A stretch of DNA of 42,309 bases from Dehalococcoidia bacterium (GCA_030615865.1 JAUWYK010000005.1:1-42309), one strand, 5' to 3'. Numbered from the stretch's first letter, positions 16,897-24,465 are shown. A program made the numbers and translations. Notes: a model not told the origin generated them from the sequence alone.

Positions 16897-17739
16897 ATGC
16901 CAAACAGGATAAAAATTGCTGTGGTTCAGATGGAGCCCAAGCTAATGAAAAGAAGGGAGAATCTGAGAAGTATTTTGAGCGCAGCTAAAGAAGCTGCGGA
17001 AAACCATGCTGACCTGATTGTATTTCCCGAGTGTAGCCTGAGCGGTTACATCTTTTCCAGCCGCCAAGAGGTGCAGCCTTTTGCGGAAACTATACCTGGG
17101 CCCAGCACTGAGAAACTCGTCTCTCTCTGCCAGGAACTCAAGGTTTATGTTATCTTTGGTCTCCTGGAGGAACATGGCGATAAATTGTTTAACGCTGCGG
17201 CATTTCTCGGACCCAGTGGACTTATTGGGAAATATAGAAAGAACCACCTTCCCTTTCTGGGAGTCGACCGCTTCGTGGACATAGGTAATGAGCCTTTCCA
17301 AGTATATCAGACTCCGATAGGCAACATAGGGCTCCAGATCTGCTATGATGTTGTCTTTCCTGAGAGCTCAAGGGTTATGACCCTACTGGGAGCGGATGTG
17401 TTAGTCTTGCCCGCCAACTTCCCTCAACGCCGTGGGGAAAAAGTAATTACCTACGTGGTTAGTGCCAGGGCCATTGAGAATAGAGTTCACCTGGCAGTAG
17501 CGAACCGTATTGGTAGTGAGAGAGGCTACTCATTTGCCGGACTGAGTAAAATCGTTGATGCTTCGGGGGACATACTAGGTCTTGCCAGCCCTGATAAGGA
17601 ACAAATCATATATGGTGAGGTCAGTCTAGAGTCAGCGCGACAAAAGCATGTCACCCTCGTACCTGGCGAGTATGAGGTAGATCACATACAGGACCGCCGG
17701 CCGGAGCTATATGGTGTGATTACCGAACCCAGTCAATAG
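16897..17739 (+). CDS. Carbon-nitrogen hydrolase (nitrilase superfamily)
   Basis: Amide- or carbamoyl-hydrolysing enzyme of the nitrilase superfamily, 280 aa. The Glu-Lys-Cys triad is visible: E45 in FPECSLSGY, K115 in KYRKNHLPF and C149 in GLQICYDVVFPE. Length and the KYRKNHLPF context fit N-carbamoylputrescine amidase/omega-amidase-like members rather than true nitrilases. The start ATG has AAGGAGG upstream. The next gene is an HDAC/acetylpolyamine-deacetylase-like protein on the same strand 40 bp away, so a shared role in polyamine or amide breakdown is possible (inference). Confidence 0.9.
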   Translation: MPNRIKIAVVQMEPKLMKRRENLRSILSAAKEAAENHADLIVFPECSLSGYIFSSRQEVQPFAETIPGPSTEKLVSLCQELKVYVIFGLLEEHGDKLFNAAAFLGPSGLIGKYRKNHLPFLGVDRFVDIGNEPFQVYQTPIGNIGLQICYDVVFPESSRVMTLLGADVLVLPANFPQRRGEKVITYVVSARAIENRVHLAVANRIGSERGYSFAGLSKIVDASGDILGLASPDKEQIIYGEVSLESARQKHVTLVPGEYEVDHIQDRRPELYGVITEPSQ

Positions 17740-17779
17740 TTGATAGTGTAGTAGAAACCGCTCCTTGGGAGTCAGGCCT

Positions 17780-18856
17780 ATGATACGGACAGCGATACTT
17801 TATAGCCAGAAAATGCAGGAATACGACTTGGGACATGTCCTAACCGGTGACAGATATGAAAGCTTTATCCGCTTGTTTAGGGAAAAGCTCGGTGACAATC
17901 CACTCTTTGAAATCGTTGAGCCTAACTACGCAACTGAAGATGAACTGCAGCTAGTCCATACTGAGGAATATATCAGGCGGGTGGAGAGATGCGAATCCCG
18001 GGATCCCCATGACACCCCCCTTTCCCCTCCTGTAATTAGGGCAGCGAAGCTCATGGCTGGGGCTGGTAAGCTTGCCGGAGAGCTGGTTCAGTCAGGAGTA
18101 TTCATCAAGGCAATCGTGATAGGCGGAGGGGTACAACATGCGGGTAGAAGTTACGAAAAGGGATTTGGCATATTCAGTGATGTAGGAATATGTGCTGAAA
18201 ACCTATTGCAGAACTATGGGGTGCAGCGGATACTGATTCTCGATACAGATGCTCATGCTGGGGACGGCCTCTATGGAATCTTTGCTCGTGATCCCAGGGT
18301 GCTGTTCATATCCATCCACCAAGACCCCCACACCCTCTACCCCGGGCCAGGCTACAGGAATCCTATAGGAGAAGGGAAAGGCATGGGTTACTCAGTGAAT
18401 GTCCCGCTGCTACCCGGTACAGGTGATTTGGCATATGAATATGTGCTAGATGAGGTATTCATTCCACTGGCGGAAGAATTTCAGCCACAAATAATAATAC
18501 TGGTGGACGGAAGCGATACCCACTTCATGGATCAAATAACCCGAATGGGATTGACCTTGCAGGGAATCCATATGATTGGGAACAAGGTAGGGCGCGCTGC
18601 CGATAGGGCATGCCAGGGTAAGGTAGTGGCATTCGCTGGTTCTGGGTACGATCCAGTAGGAACTCTATTTCCCAGGGGATGGGTGGCCTCGATCTGCGGC
18701 CTGACAGGAATAGAGCTAGACCTTGAAGAACCGTACACTATTCCTGTGGGACATACAAGGGATTATGCAGCTCTGGAAACAAGAAGGGTAGTGGAAGCCA
18801 TCAGATCAACATTTGCCCCTTACTGGAAATGTTTTGCCTCCTTGTACCGGCAGTGA
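17780..18856 (+). CDS. Class II histone deacetylase / acetylpolyamine amidohydrolase-like protein
   Basis: Zinc-dependent deacetylase fold, 358 aa from the ATG at 17780 (a TTG at 17765 is possible but less likely). Zinc ligands are visible as D157 and H159 in LILDTDAHAGDG and D246 in VDGSDTHF; the catalytic Tyr is probably Y290 in AGSGYDP. The usual paired histidines (GGGHHA) read GGGVQHAG: the first is Gln119, the second, general-base, His120 is kept. The HH after the zinc Asp is HA. The enzyme is likely active but with altered specificity. Bacterial members remove acetyl groups from polyamines or small amines. Follows the amidohydrolase on the same strand. Confidence 0.85.
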   Translation: MIRTAILYSQKMQEYDLGHVLTGDRYESFIRLFREKLGDNPLFEIVEPNYATEDELQLVHTEEYIRRVERCESRDPHDTPLSPPVIRAAKLMAGAGKLAGELVQSGVFIKAIVIGGGVQHAGRSYEKGFGIFSDVGICAENLLQNYGVQRILILDTDAHAGDGLYGIFARDPRVLFISIHQDPHTLYPGPGYRNPIGEGKGMGYSVNVPLLPGTGDLAYEYVLDEVFIPLAEEFQPQIIILVDGSDTHFMDQITRMGLTLQGIHMIGNKVGRAADRACQGKVVAFAGSGYDPVGTLFPRGWVASICGLTGIELDLEEPYTIPVGHTRDYAALETRRVVEAIRSTFAPYWKCFASLYRQ

Positions 18857-18902
18857 CGGTTTGCTCTTGCCAGCAAGATTCCGACTGCCTCGTAGTCAGT
18901 CT

Positions 18903-18920
18903 TTTCGACCCTAGTCGAAA
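18903..18920. other. Hairpin after the deacetylase gene
   Basis: TTTCGAC-CCTA-GTCGAAA is a perfect 7-bp stem with a 4-nt loop, about 47 bp after the deacetylase stop. It has no U-run on either strand, so it is only a weak terminator candidate. The rest of 18857-19296 holds the repeat described next and no convincing gene. Confidence 0.3.
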
Positions 18921-18933
18921 GTTAACAAAACAT

Positions 18934-19163
18934 CGCATTGTTGGCTAGTACGTCGAAGTTTGCGGTTAATTACACCTGCCAGCTTTCACATATAGGTCAA
19001 TTCGGATAGCAGTATAGGTTAATCGACATAGCAGTAAGATCAATCCAGATAGAAGCTTATTGAAAGGTTATAGGCCAAAGCATTTGGGCAGGGCCGTGTC
19101 CCCCCGTCACCAGAAGTAAAACAGAGGGGGATGATAGAGGGCCACCCAAGGGGCGCTTCTCCA
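18934..19163. repeat. Island repeat, copy A (transposon-end-like)
   Basis: This block is a diverged direct copy of 21542-21727. Shared landmarks in order are ATTGTTGGCTAGT, GGTTAATTACA, ATATAGGTCAATTCGGATAG, GGTTATAGGCCAAA, GAAGTAAAACAGAGG and GATGATAG. Copy A is longer mainly because it has extra 22-bp units at 19013-19055. The two copies bracket a three-gene cassette. The layout recalls transposon ends with multiple internal repeats, as in IS21-type elements, but I cannot assign a family. Confidence 0.7.
18991..19055. repeat. Three tandem ~22-bp units
   Basis: TATAGGTCAATTCGGATAGCAG (18991-19012) is followed by TATAGGTTAATCGACATAGCAG (19013-19034) and a more diverged 21-bp unit (19035-19055). 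Copy B of the surrounding repeat has only one unit (21600-21621). The shared core is roughly GGTCAAT-N-CGGATAG. Phased units near 22 bp are what tandem binding sites for a transposase or recombinase look like. Confidence 0.6.
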
Positions 19164-19296
19164 GCTACAACAATTTCTGCTTCCGCACCCAACCGCACAA
19201 GTATCTGAGGCGAAAGAGCTCGACACCGTCCCAGCCTCCCTCCAAATCGCTGAGCCTTTGTGGTTCCGTAGCATCAGCCATAGGCAGTACGGAGAA

Positions 19297-19518
19297 TTAA
19301 CACCCACGGGTAACTGAAACGAGACGTATGACCTCTGTCTCGGCTTGACGACAGCTTTGAACCAGTTCAAACAGGGAGCCCACCGCACGCCCGCCAACCA
19401 GGACGGCGTATCCGGGCTTAAACAACTCTTCCGACTTGAGCTCTCTGATCTCCTTCAGCTCAATGGTGTGTCCCAGCGGGGAAAGGGTCATTAACCTGAT
19501 CTTTTTGGTCGCTTTCAC
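19297..19518 (-). CDS. Small hypothetical protein (73 aa)
   Basis: I do not recognise it. It starts GTG (19518) with AAAAGGAG upstream, 6 bp after the stop of the 409-aa gene, so it is almost surely co-translated with it. The sequence alternates charged and beta-prone segments (LSPLGHTIELKEIREL; YAVLVGGRAVGSLFELV) and has no signal peptide or membrane segment. Spacing and ribosome site support a real gene. Confidence 0.6.
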   Translation of the reverse strand: MKATKKIRLMTLSPLGHTIELKEIRELKSEELFKPGYAVLVGGRAVGSLFELVQSCRQAETEVIRLVSVTRGC

Positions 19519-19524
19519 GATCTC

Positions 19525-20754
19525 TCACTCCTTTTCTATTAATGTCGTCAGACCCCTGAGCACCGTGGCGCTTTCTTCCAGCGGAAGCAGGGTCTCGAGG
19601 GCTTCAAGGTCTGGCCCTGAAAGCAGGCCCTGTCGCAGGTCCGTAGCGAGTGTCATCAGCAGACTGGCAACCACATCACCCTTGGGGAGGAACTGTCCTT
19701 CGACAGGATGGACACAAACCTTGACGCGGTTAATATAGACGTCTCCTTCCTCTGTCACAATTAGCTCGTGGCCGCCGTTACTTTTCGCCCAGCCGTTGGG
19801 CACTGGTTGAAACCCAAGCCTGGTGGCCACATTGTTGGCCAGGGTATTTCCCACTCTGCGCGGCTTGAGAAACCCCCTTTCGTAGGCAGTTCTCAGAGTG
19901 ACGTTGAGCGCAGGGTGATCCCATAATTGGATTCTTACAAGGTCATCCAACTGTGAAGCGAAGTTCACTATACTGCGAATAATGACTTCGTGATACTCCG
20001 TGTGCCTGTAAGCAGGCTCACGCCCATCGTAGCTGCTAACATCCCAGCCGGAGAGCAGCTCTTTTATGGTCATGTCCATCGGGTTTATGCCGTCATAAAG
20101 GAGTTGCCAGAGCCGCTCGCCACAGAGCTTCGCAGGAAGTGCAGAGTGCACAGCCTGCTCCAAGGCCAAAAGTAGGAGCTCCTTTGGGGAAGTCTTGTCC
20201 GTCCTTTGCCATTGCCTCACTATGATGGCAAAGTTCTCGTCTGTAATGGGAACATTGAGCCGTGCAAGCTGCTCCAGAGTCGTCGTTGCCAAGGGTCGTC
20301 CGCAGCCGAAGTGTTTCAAGGTGATTTTCGTTTCTTCATTGGCGGGTAACGCACGCTGCTCGACTGGAAGGTACAGCCTGTCTCGTTCCCGATATCGCCA
20401 ATGTAGAAATTCTTCCTCCGGCCAGACGCCCCTGCACCACAGGCCCATTTCCTCATCCAGAACCCGCGCACATGGGAAGCAAATTGGCTGAAAGCCCCCT
20501 ATGGTTCCGTCGCTGAAGAGCAGACGCACCCCACGGTCGACCCACTTTTTTTCAACGCGAAGGAATTGTAGCTGGGCACCGCTGGAGAGTGAAAACGAAA
20601 CATACTGCGGTTTGCTCCGAAGGTAGCAAAGGAGGTCGAAAAGCTCCTCCGCCCCTTGCTGGAACACCCCCACAATATCGCTTAACCACGGCTCCGTGAA
20701 CAGTCTAGAGTAGTAAGCTTGCTCCTCACGGGTAATAAATCTGCTGTCAGACAT
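19525..20754 (-). CDS. Hypothetical protein (409 aa)
   Basis: I do not recognise the family. The start is the ATG at 20754, with the strong ribosome site GAGAGGAGG four bases upstream; an in-frame start 39 bp earlier lacks one. The protein is soluble-looking, with no signal or membrane segments. It has a Cys cluster ICFPCAR...LWC around residues 90-115, a Trp/Arg-rich stretch (LHWRYRERDRLYLP), a helical middle, and a C-terminal part with TEEGDVYINRVKVCVHPVEG. It is followed by the 73-aa gene. It lies between two direct repeats with the zinc-ribbon gene, suggesting a mobile cassette. Confidence 0.65.
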   Translation of the reverse strand: MSDSRFITREEQAYYSRLFTEPWLSDIVGVFQQGAEELFDLLCYLRSKPQYVSFSLSSGAQLQFLRVEKKWVDRGVRLLFSDGTIGGFQPICFPCARVLDEEMGLWCRGVWPEEEFLHWRYRERDRLYLPVEQRALPANEETKITLKHFGCGRPLATTTLEQLARLNVPITDENFAIIVRQWQRTDKTSPKELLLLALEQAVHSALPAKLCGERLWQLLYDGINPMDMTIKELLSGWDVSSYDGREPAYRHTEYHEVIIRSIVNFASQLDDLVRIQLWDHPALNVTLRTAYERGFLKPRRVGNTLANNVATRLGFQPVPNGWAKSNGGHELIVTEEGDVYINRVKVCVHPVEGQFLPKGDVVASLLMTLATDLRQGLLSGPDLEALETLLPLEESATVLRGLTTLIEKE

Positions 20755-20966
20755 TTTCCTCCTCTCATATCTGCCGGATAACCATAGCCACATCCAGTAT
20801 GTGAAAAGGCAGCGGCTAGCACACTTGATACGGCGGTTCTGTCTTCGTCTTTGCGCCCAACCGGAGCAAAGTGTCTGTCGCTGGCATTCGCGTCATTATA
20901 GAACACTTCAAAGCAGATAAGGTCTCATTTCTTGTATGCTTATTATTAGACGAAATGGAACTTTTA

Positions 20967-21275
20967 TCACTTTCCTTCTTTTATTTCTTCCTGCGCTTTC
21001 CTAATGACATGAATTAAGGTCCTGCCAGGGATAAGAGGGTTGGGGAAAGTTTGAGCTAGAATATCAGCCACATCTTCTATAGCCTGAAGGAAGGGAACTT
21101 TGGGCTTCTTACGCCTTAAAACATCTTTCGCTACTTCAACTCCTCTCCGGTATTCTTGCTCCGGTATTATTCCTTTCCTCCTACGGCAATGGGAACATTG
21201 CCTTTCTTCCGGCATCTCGGTTCTTGCTTCTAACCAACTCCCACAGTATAGGCAGTAAAATTTCTTCTTTTCCAC
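20967..21275 (-). CDS. Zinc-ribbon small protein (102 aa)
   Basis: Unrecognised. The N-terminus is a zinc ribbon with two CxxC pairs: C8/C11 (YCLYCGSW) and C27/C30 (RQCSHCRR). The C-terminal part is helical and basic to acidic (EVAKDVLRRKKPK... IRKAQEEIKEGK), without a recognisable HTH. The ribosome site is weak (GAAAAGAAG). Upstream is a near-consensus promoter overlapped by two palindromes, so it is tightly regulated, perhaps by itself. A 212-bp gap separates it from the 409-aa gene start; the gap shows no gene. Confidence 0.7.
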   Translation of the reverse strand: MEKKKFYCLYCGSWLEARTEMPEERQCSHCRRRKGIIPEQEYRRGVEVAKDVLRRKKPKVPFLQAIEDVADILAQTFPNPLIPGRTLIHVIRKAQEEIKEGK

Positions 21276-21284
21276 TGATTTTTG

Positions 21285-21327
21285 TCCCTTTTAGGGATAT
21301 TATAATCCCGAAACGGGATAAAGTCAA
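21285..21327 (-). promoter_or_regulatory. Promoter with twin 13-bp operators for the zinc-ribbon gene
   Basis: On the minus strand TTGACT (21327-21322), a 17-bp spacer and TATAAT (21304-21299) form a near-perfect sigma-70 promoter 24 bp upstream of the ATG. Two 13-bp palindromes of the same form TCCC-N5-GGGA overlap it. One (TCCCGAAACGGGA, 21306-21318) fills the -35/-10 spacer. The other (TCCCTTTTAGGGA, 21285-21297) sits at the expected start point. Their centres are 21 bp apart, two helical turns, as expected for cooperative repressor binding. Confidence 0.75.
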
Positions 21328-21541
21328 GGGCAGAAGACTCGGTCCGCAGAAAAATCTTCATAAGAGTTAAGGTGTGTGATAGACGTTATGCAATAGACAC
21401 TGAAGGGCGGGGCTAGAAAAGTTTATGAGAAAGGGGGGAACAGCGATGGAGCGAAACGACTTGATTTGAGGGGTATAAGCCTTCAAGGTTCGGTACTTGC
21501 TGGAGGATCGGACTACAAAAACCTTTTAGGCGTGGCGCACT

Positions 21542-21727
21542 TCGTATTGTTGGCTAGTGGGTCAAAGTTGGTGGTTAATTACAACTGCTGGCTTTCGCAT
21601 ATAGGTCAATTCGGATAGGAGCCTATTGTGAGGTTATAGGCCAAAACATCCGGGCGGGGCCATGTTGCCCTTTGACAGGGAAGTAAAACAGAGGCGATGA
21701 TAGGGCCGCCCGAGGGGTAACTTCTCC
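21542..21727. repeat. Island repeat, copy B
   Basis: Direct, diverged copy of 18934-19163 with the same ordered landmarks but only one 22-bp unit (21600-21621). It marks the right side of the three-gene cassette. The stretch 21328-21541 between the promoter and this repeat holds no gene that I can see. Confidence 0.7.
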
Positions 21728-21817
21728 CGGTACCGTAACTGGTGCTTCTAGCTCGGTCAAAATTATTTGAAGGAATATATGCCGAAGAAGGGAGGATACG
21801 AATAAAGGAGGTATAGA

Positions 21818-22249
21818 ATACCTGAAGAGAAACCAAGGATTCAAAAGGTAGCGATATACCTCTACGATGCCGAAGGGCCAATATGACTGAAACAAATTGC
21901 TGACGCAATCGGTGAGAGGTCATTAAATATCGGAAAAGATTTATATCGCTTAAAAGAGCGGGGGCTAGCGGAAGCAGAAGGGGAAGGGCAACGGAAAATT
22001 ATACCTGAGGGAACAGAATCGATAATAGAAGCCGATAAGCGTAAGGAGACTTTGATACAGACCGAAACCCGAACCGAACCGATACCCGAACCGAAACCCG
22101 AACAAAAGACCGAACAAAAAGAAATCACAGGAACTGTTCCTTCCGAAGCCAACGTTTTCAAATCCATTGAAGATGGTGACGGTTGTAGTCACAGGTCACA
22201 GGTAACATGTCACAGTGACAGCATCAGGCATAGAATCATAGAGACGTAA
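21818..22249 (+). pseudogene. Broken winged-helix DNA-binding protein
   Basis: A 143-codon frame behind a strong ribosome site (AAAGGAGG, 21805-21812) starts with ATA at 21818 where ATG is expected and has one in-frame TGA at 21884-21886 (codon 23). Around it the sequence reads VAIYLYDAEGPI, stop, LKQIADAIGERSLNIG, then LKERGLAEAEG: a winged-helix/MarR-like fold in which the stop replaces a likely Trp codon. A linker rich in Thr, Glu, Pro and Lys follows (about codons 78-98). Both lesions are G to A changes from plausible ATG and TGG. Probably inactive. Confidence 0.6.
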
Positions 22250-22282
22250 GCGCAAGACACCTCAAGTTGTTAATGCGACTCT

Positions 22283-22513
22283 GTGACAGAAAAAGGCACG
22301 GAATATTTGAATAATTTACATGAGCCACCCGTGTCACAGCCACCTGTGACAGCATCTGTCACAGGAACCGTGTCACAACCACCGGAGGTCGTATCTACAG
22401 TACCTTCGCAAGCTGGTCTGCTCAGGGGCATCGGACAGCGATTGGGTGTCGGCATGAACAAAATACCGAATTGTTGGACAACAATCTTTACCCTCCGTAA
22501 CTGGATAAGCTAG
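22283..22513 (+). pseudogene. Second linker/winged-helix tail fragment
   Basis: A 76-codon frame from GTG 22283 to TAG 22511-22513. It starts VTEKGTEYLNNL, like the end of a winged-helix domain, then a Ser/Pro/Val/Thr-rich linker (PPVSQPPVTASVTGTVSQPP) and a Gly-rich segment. It resembles a worn paralogue or continuation of the fragment before it. No ribosome site. A perfect 10-3-10 inverted repeat (CCTGTGACAG-CAT-CTGTCACAGG, 22343-22365) lies in the linker and may simply reflect repeated codons. Confidence 0.35.
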
Positions 22514-22921
22514 TTCAACTCAGCCTCACCGCCTCCAATGCTCACCTCTGCTCCCGGTGGAAGAACAAGACCTGTAGCCAAGTTTTGACCTATAGGCTCA
22601 GATATACAAGGGTCAATACCCTCAAAATACCCCAAAGCTGGGTTAAGTCTTTTTGTCCCATGTAGCGAGTCCACTAGCGAGCTTGCGGTGCTAGCAGGTA
22701 TGCTGAATGTCCCTGGTGTAACAATCAAATCTGGATATTCAGAAGTTGAATGTCTATAGAACCCTGGGTGGTCCTCAGTATTCCTTGTTTTTCATCTTTA
22801 GTCCGCGAGGTTCAGCTAATTGCACCGTGAAGTCTCTAGCGGGGCTAACGGGGTTTATTACTTGTATCTGGATCTCTTGGTACGCGCTCCTTGAAGTCCT
22901 GCTGTCCGAGTTGCAAGCAAA
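22510..22921 (-). pseudogene. Frameshifted gene fragment, unknown function
   Basis: On the minus strand two frames join into one plausible protein. The upstream frame (22921 to the TGA at 22775-22777) reads EIQIQVINPVSPARDFTV... ending MKNKEY. The downstream frame continues TEDHPGFYRHSTSEYPDLIV through LPPGAEVSIGGGEAELN to its stop at 22510. A frameshift near 22778-22795 separates them. There is no start codon upstream. The composition is that of a real protein; I cannot name the family. Confidence 0.4.
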
Positions 22922-23289
22922 TAATCAGTGAAACCACCCCTTGACTCCCTTATTCTAACACTCCTCTACCGTCATCAAATTCCCCTTTCTTTTTACCCAA
23001 TGGCGAACTTCCCATCCAAACCGGCTCGGGTGAAAACGCTAGCCTATAGGACAAAGGAAAATCAAGCCAGCTTTGGTGTATAGGCCGGTTCAGCTACAGC
23101 ACGACGGAGCAGCCATTGACCTATACTCGGCAAGTGGGGAAGTCAGAAGAAATTGGCCACTTGATTTCGAAATCTTGAAACCTGCGGAACAGAACGGGGG
23201 TTCTTTGCCAGCTCCCCATATTACCTGACGGCTCACATACAAGACTTGCGAGTGTTACTCGGCGATTTCAAGTTTGATAAAAGCTCTTT
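22922..23289. other. Stretch with no visible gene
   Basis: I translated this stretch by eye on both strands and see no frame with protein-like character, no RNA gene and no clear repeat. It separates the frameshifted fragment from the promoter at 23290. Confidence 0.4.
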
Positions 23290-23318
23290 TTGTAAAATGA
23301 GCCGCGGCCCGATATAAT
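23290..23318 (+). promoter_or_regulatory. Strong sigma-70-like promoter
   Basis: TTGTAA (23290-23295), a 17-bp spacer and TATAAT (23313-23318), followed about 20 bp later by GGGGGTGAT and the ATG at 23354. The set is complete, but drives only a 40-codon frame. Confidence 0.6.
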
Positions 23319-23353
23319 GGTATCAGGAATATTAAAAAGGGGGTGATGTTAAA

Positions 23354-23476
23354 ATGGAGCATCAATTCAACAACCAGGTCAACCCCCTCCCCGGCAGCAG
23401 CTCAAACCAGTGTCATATCACGCAAGAGGTCACTGGTTCAAGTCCAGTACCGCCCACCATACTGTACGGTAGGTAG
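23354..23476 (+). pseudogene. 40-codon frame: head of a truncated gene running into a tRNA remnant
   Basis: ATG 23354 with ribosome site GGGGGTGAT starts MEHQFNNQVNPLPGSSS. After about 16 codons the frame runs into the tRNA 3' remnant and stops at 23474-23476. From memory, the opening is like the N-terminal leader of some Chloroflexota serine recombinases, but I cannot prove this. A truncated head next to a recombinase tail in the opposite orientation suggests deletion or inversion. Confidence 0.35.
23421..23459 (+). tRNA. 3' end of a tRNA gene (fragment, likely att remnant)
   Basis: ACTGG-TTCAAGT-CCAGT (23432-23448) is a perfect 5-bp T-arm with a canonical TTCAAGT loop, followed by the acceptor 3' strand ACCGCCC (23449-23455), discriminator A and encoded CCA (23457-23459). 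The 5' half (expected to begin GGGCGGT) is absent upstream, so it is not a functional tRNA. 3' tRNA ends are the usual attachment sites of integrating elements. Isotype cannot be assigned. Confidence 0.7.
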
Positions 23477-23990
23477 AACTCCTTCTTTCTCGATAGTGAC
23501 GTTGTCCGGCACGGTCGGTATTGTGTAACTCAAGACCACCTCATTACCAGTCACCTTCACCTCTCTCGCAAAGCTTCTGATAAAAGCTCTTCTCTCCGCT
23601 AACGAGCCTTCTTTGAGTAACTCATGCAGATCATCAACATAGCAGGAAATAGTTTCCAGCTCGACAAGTTCAACACGCCTATCGGACATCTGGTTCTCAA
23701 TCTCAATCCTCCTCAACTGTAGCTGCTCCTGACGACTCCGTAATTCACGGATCCGCGGCACCAGCTCATCGAGATTTATCTTGCCCGTTTCGATAGCATC
23801 ATACAGCCGCTCCAGACGGTGATTGACATCAATTACCTCATCACATATCACGTCTAGTTCGTCTTGATAAGACTTTGTCGCCCAATCCATCTCTTCATTA
23901 ACCAGCTTGACTAGTTTTATCAGATTCTCCCTGGTCAAAATGCGTTCCCTTATTTTACTAACGACAAGAGTTTCGAACTTATGGGCGTTC
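23438..23990 (-). pseudogene. C-terminal part of a large serine recombinase
   Basis: Only the C-terminal portion remains: NAHKFETLVVSKIRERILTR, the coiled-coil region (VNEEMDWATKSYQDELD... RLERLYDAIETGKINLDELVPRI) and the end ELLKEGSLAERRAFIRSFAREVKV. These are hallmarks of large serine integrases. The N-terminal resolvase catalytic domain and most of the zinc ribbon are missing. The last codons (GGRYWT and stop) are encoded by the complement of the tRNA remnant. Upstream it breaks off where the tyrosine-integrase fragment begins, near 23990. Confidence 0.8.
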
Positions 23991-23991
23991 A

Positions 23992-24264
23992 GGTACCGGG
24001 CTTGACGTGATGACCATCAAAGACCTGGGCCGGTGGGAAAACCTCGAGATGGTACAGAGGTATACGAGGTCGGTAACGTTCAATGACAGTCTGAGGTTTT
24101 ATCAGGCACCTCTCTCGAGAAATCTGCCAGGGCAATTCTTGACGACTTTGACGAAAGACCTCGCTTTCTCCATGGGGTGTACTACTCCTCGAAATATGAC
24201 GAAATTGGGGTTTGACAATACCTCGCCAGTACCTCGACAGTATTTCGACGAAGTTGAGGAATGA
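23992..24264 (+). pseudogene. C-terminal part of a tyrosine integrase
   Basis: The frame reads GTGLDVMTIKDLGRWENLEMVQRYTRSV, matching the last conserved box of phage-type tyrosine recombinases, with the Tyr of RYTRSV in the position of the nucleophile. The Arg/His boxes and N-terminal domains are absent. The tail to 24264 is longer than usual and probably unrelated sequence read through. It abuts the serine recombinase fragment on the opposite strand. A 13-bp direct repeat TGACAATACCTCG occurs at 24213 and 24262. The stretch 24265-24465 shows no gene. Confidence 0.65.
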
Positions 24265-24465
24265 CAATACCTCGACGGTATTCTTGACAACAGGATTGTG
24301 AATAGTATTGTGAAAAAATCTCAAAAACAAAGGTTTCAGAAAGAAATGACGAAAGAACCTTGAAAAGGGGAAGTTGTTGTGAAAATCTCTATCCCGGAAG
24401 ACTCATCTGGTACCTGAAAGGGGAGCGGCAATTCATCATTACACATTCTGGCTGATTGTTACATA

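Noticed and set aside
19107..19397. 96-codon minus-strand frame next to the 73-aa gene
   Set aside because: It overlaps the 73-aa gene in another frame and runs into the repeat; no ribosome site.
21884..21886. TGA read as selenocysteine in the winged-helix frame
   Set aside because: No hairpin evident just downstream, no selenoprotein family likeness, and the same frame has a second lesion at its start codon.
22343..22365. 10-3-10 perfect palindrome as an operator
   Set aside because: It lies in a linker with many GTCACAG-like words coding for repeated Val/Thr/Ser/Gln/Pro, so it may come from codon repetition.
24213..24274. TGACAATACCTCG twice as attachment sites or a CRISPR seed
   Set aside because: Only two copies 49 bp apart in a low-complexity stretch rich in CTCGAC words; no array of spacers.
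23989..24330. 113-codon minus-strand frame ending near the recombinase fragment
   Set aside because: Its translation has no protein-like character; the plus strand there encodes the integrase tail and the recombinase frame is a different one.
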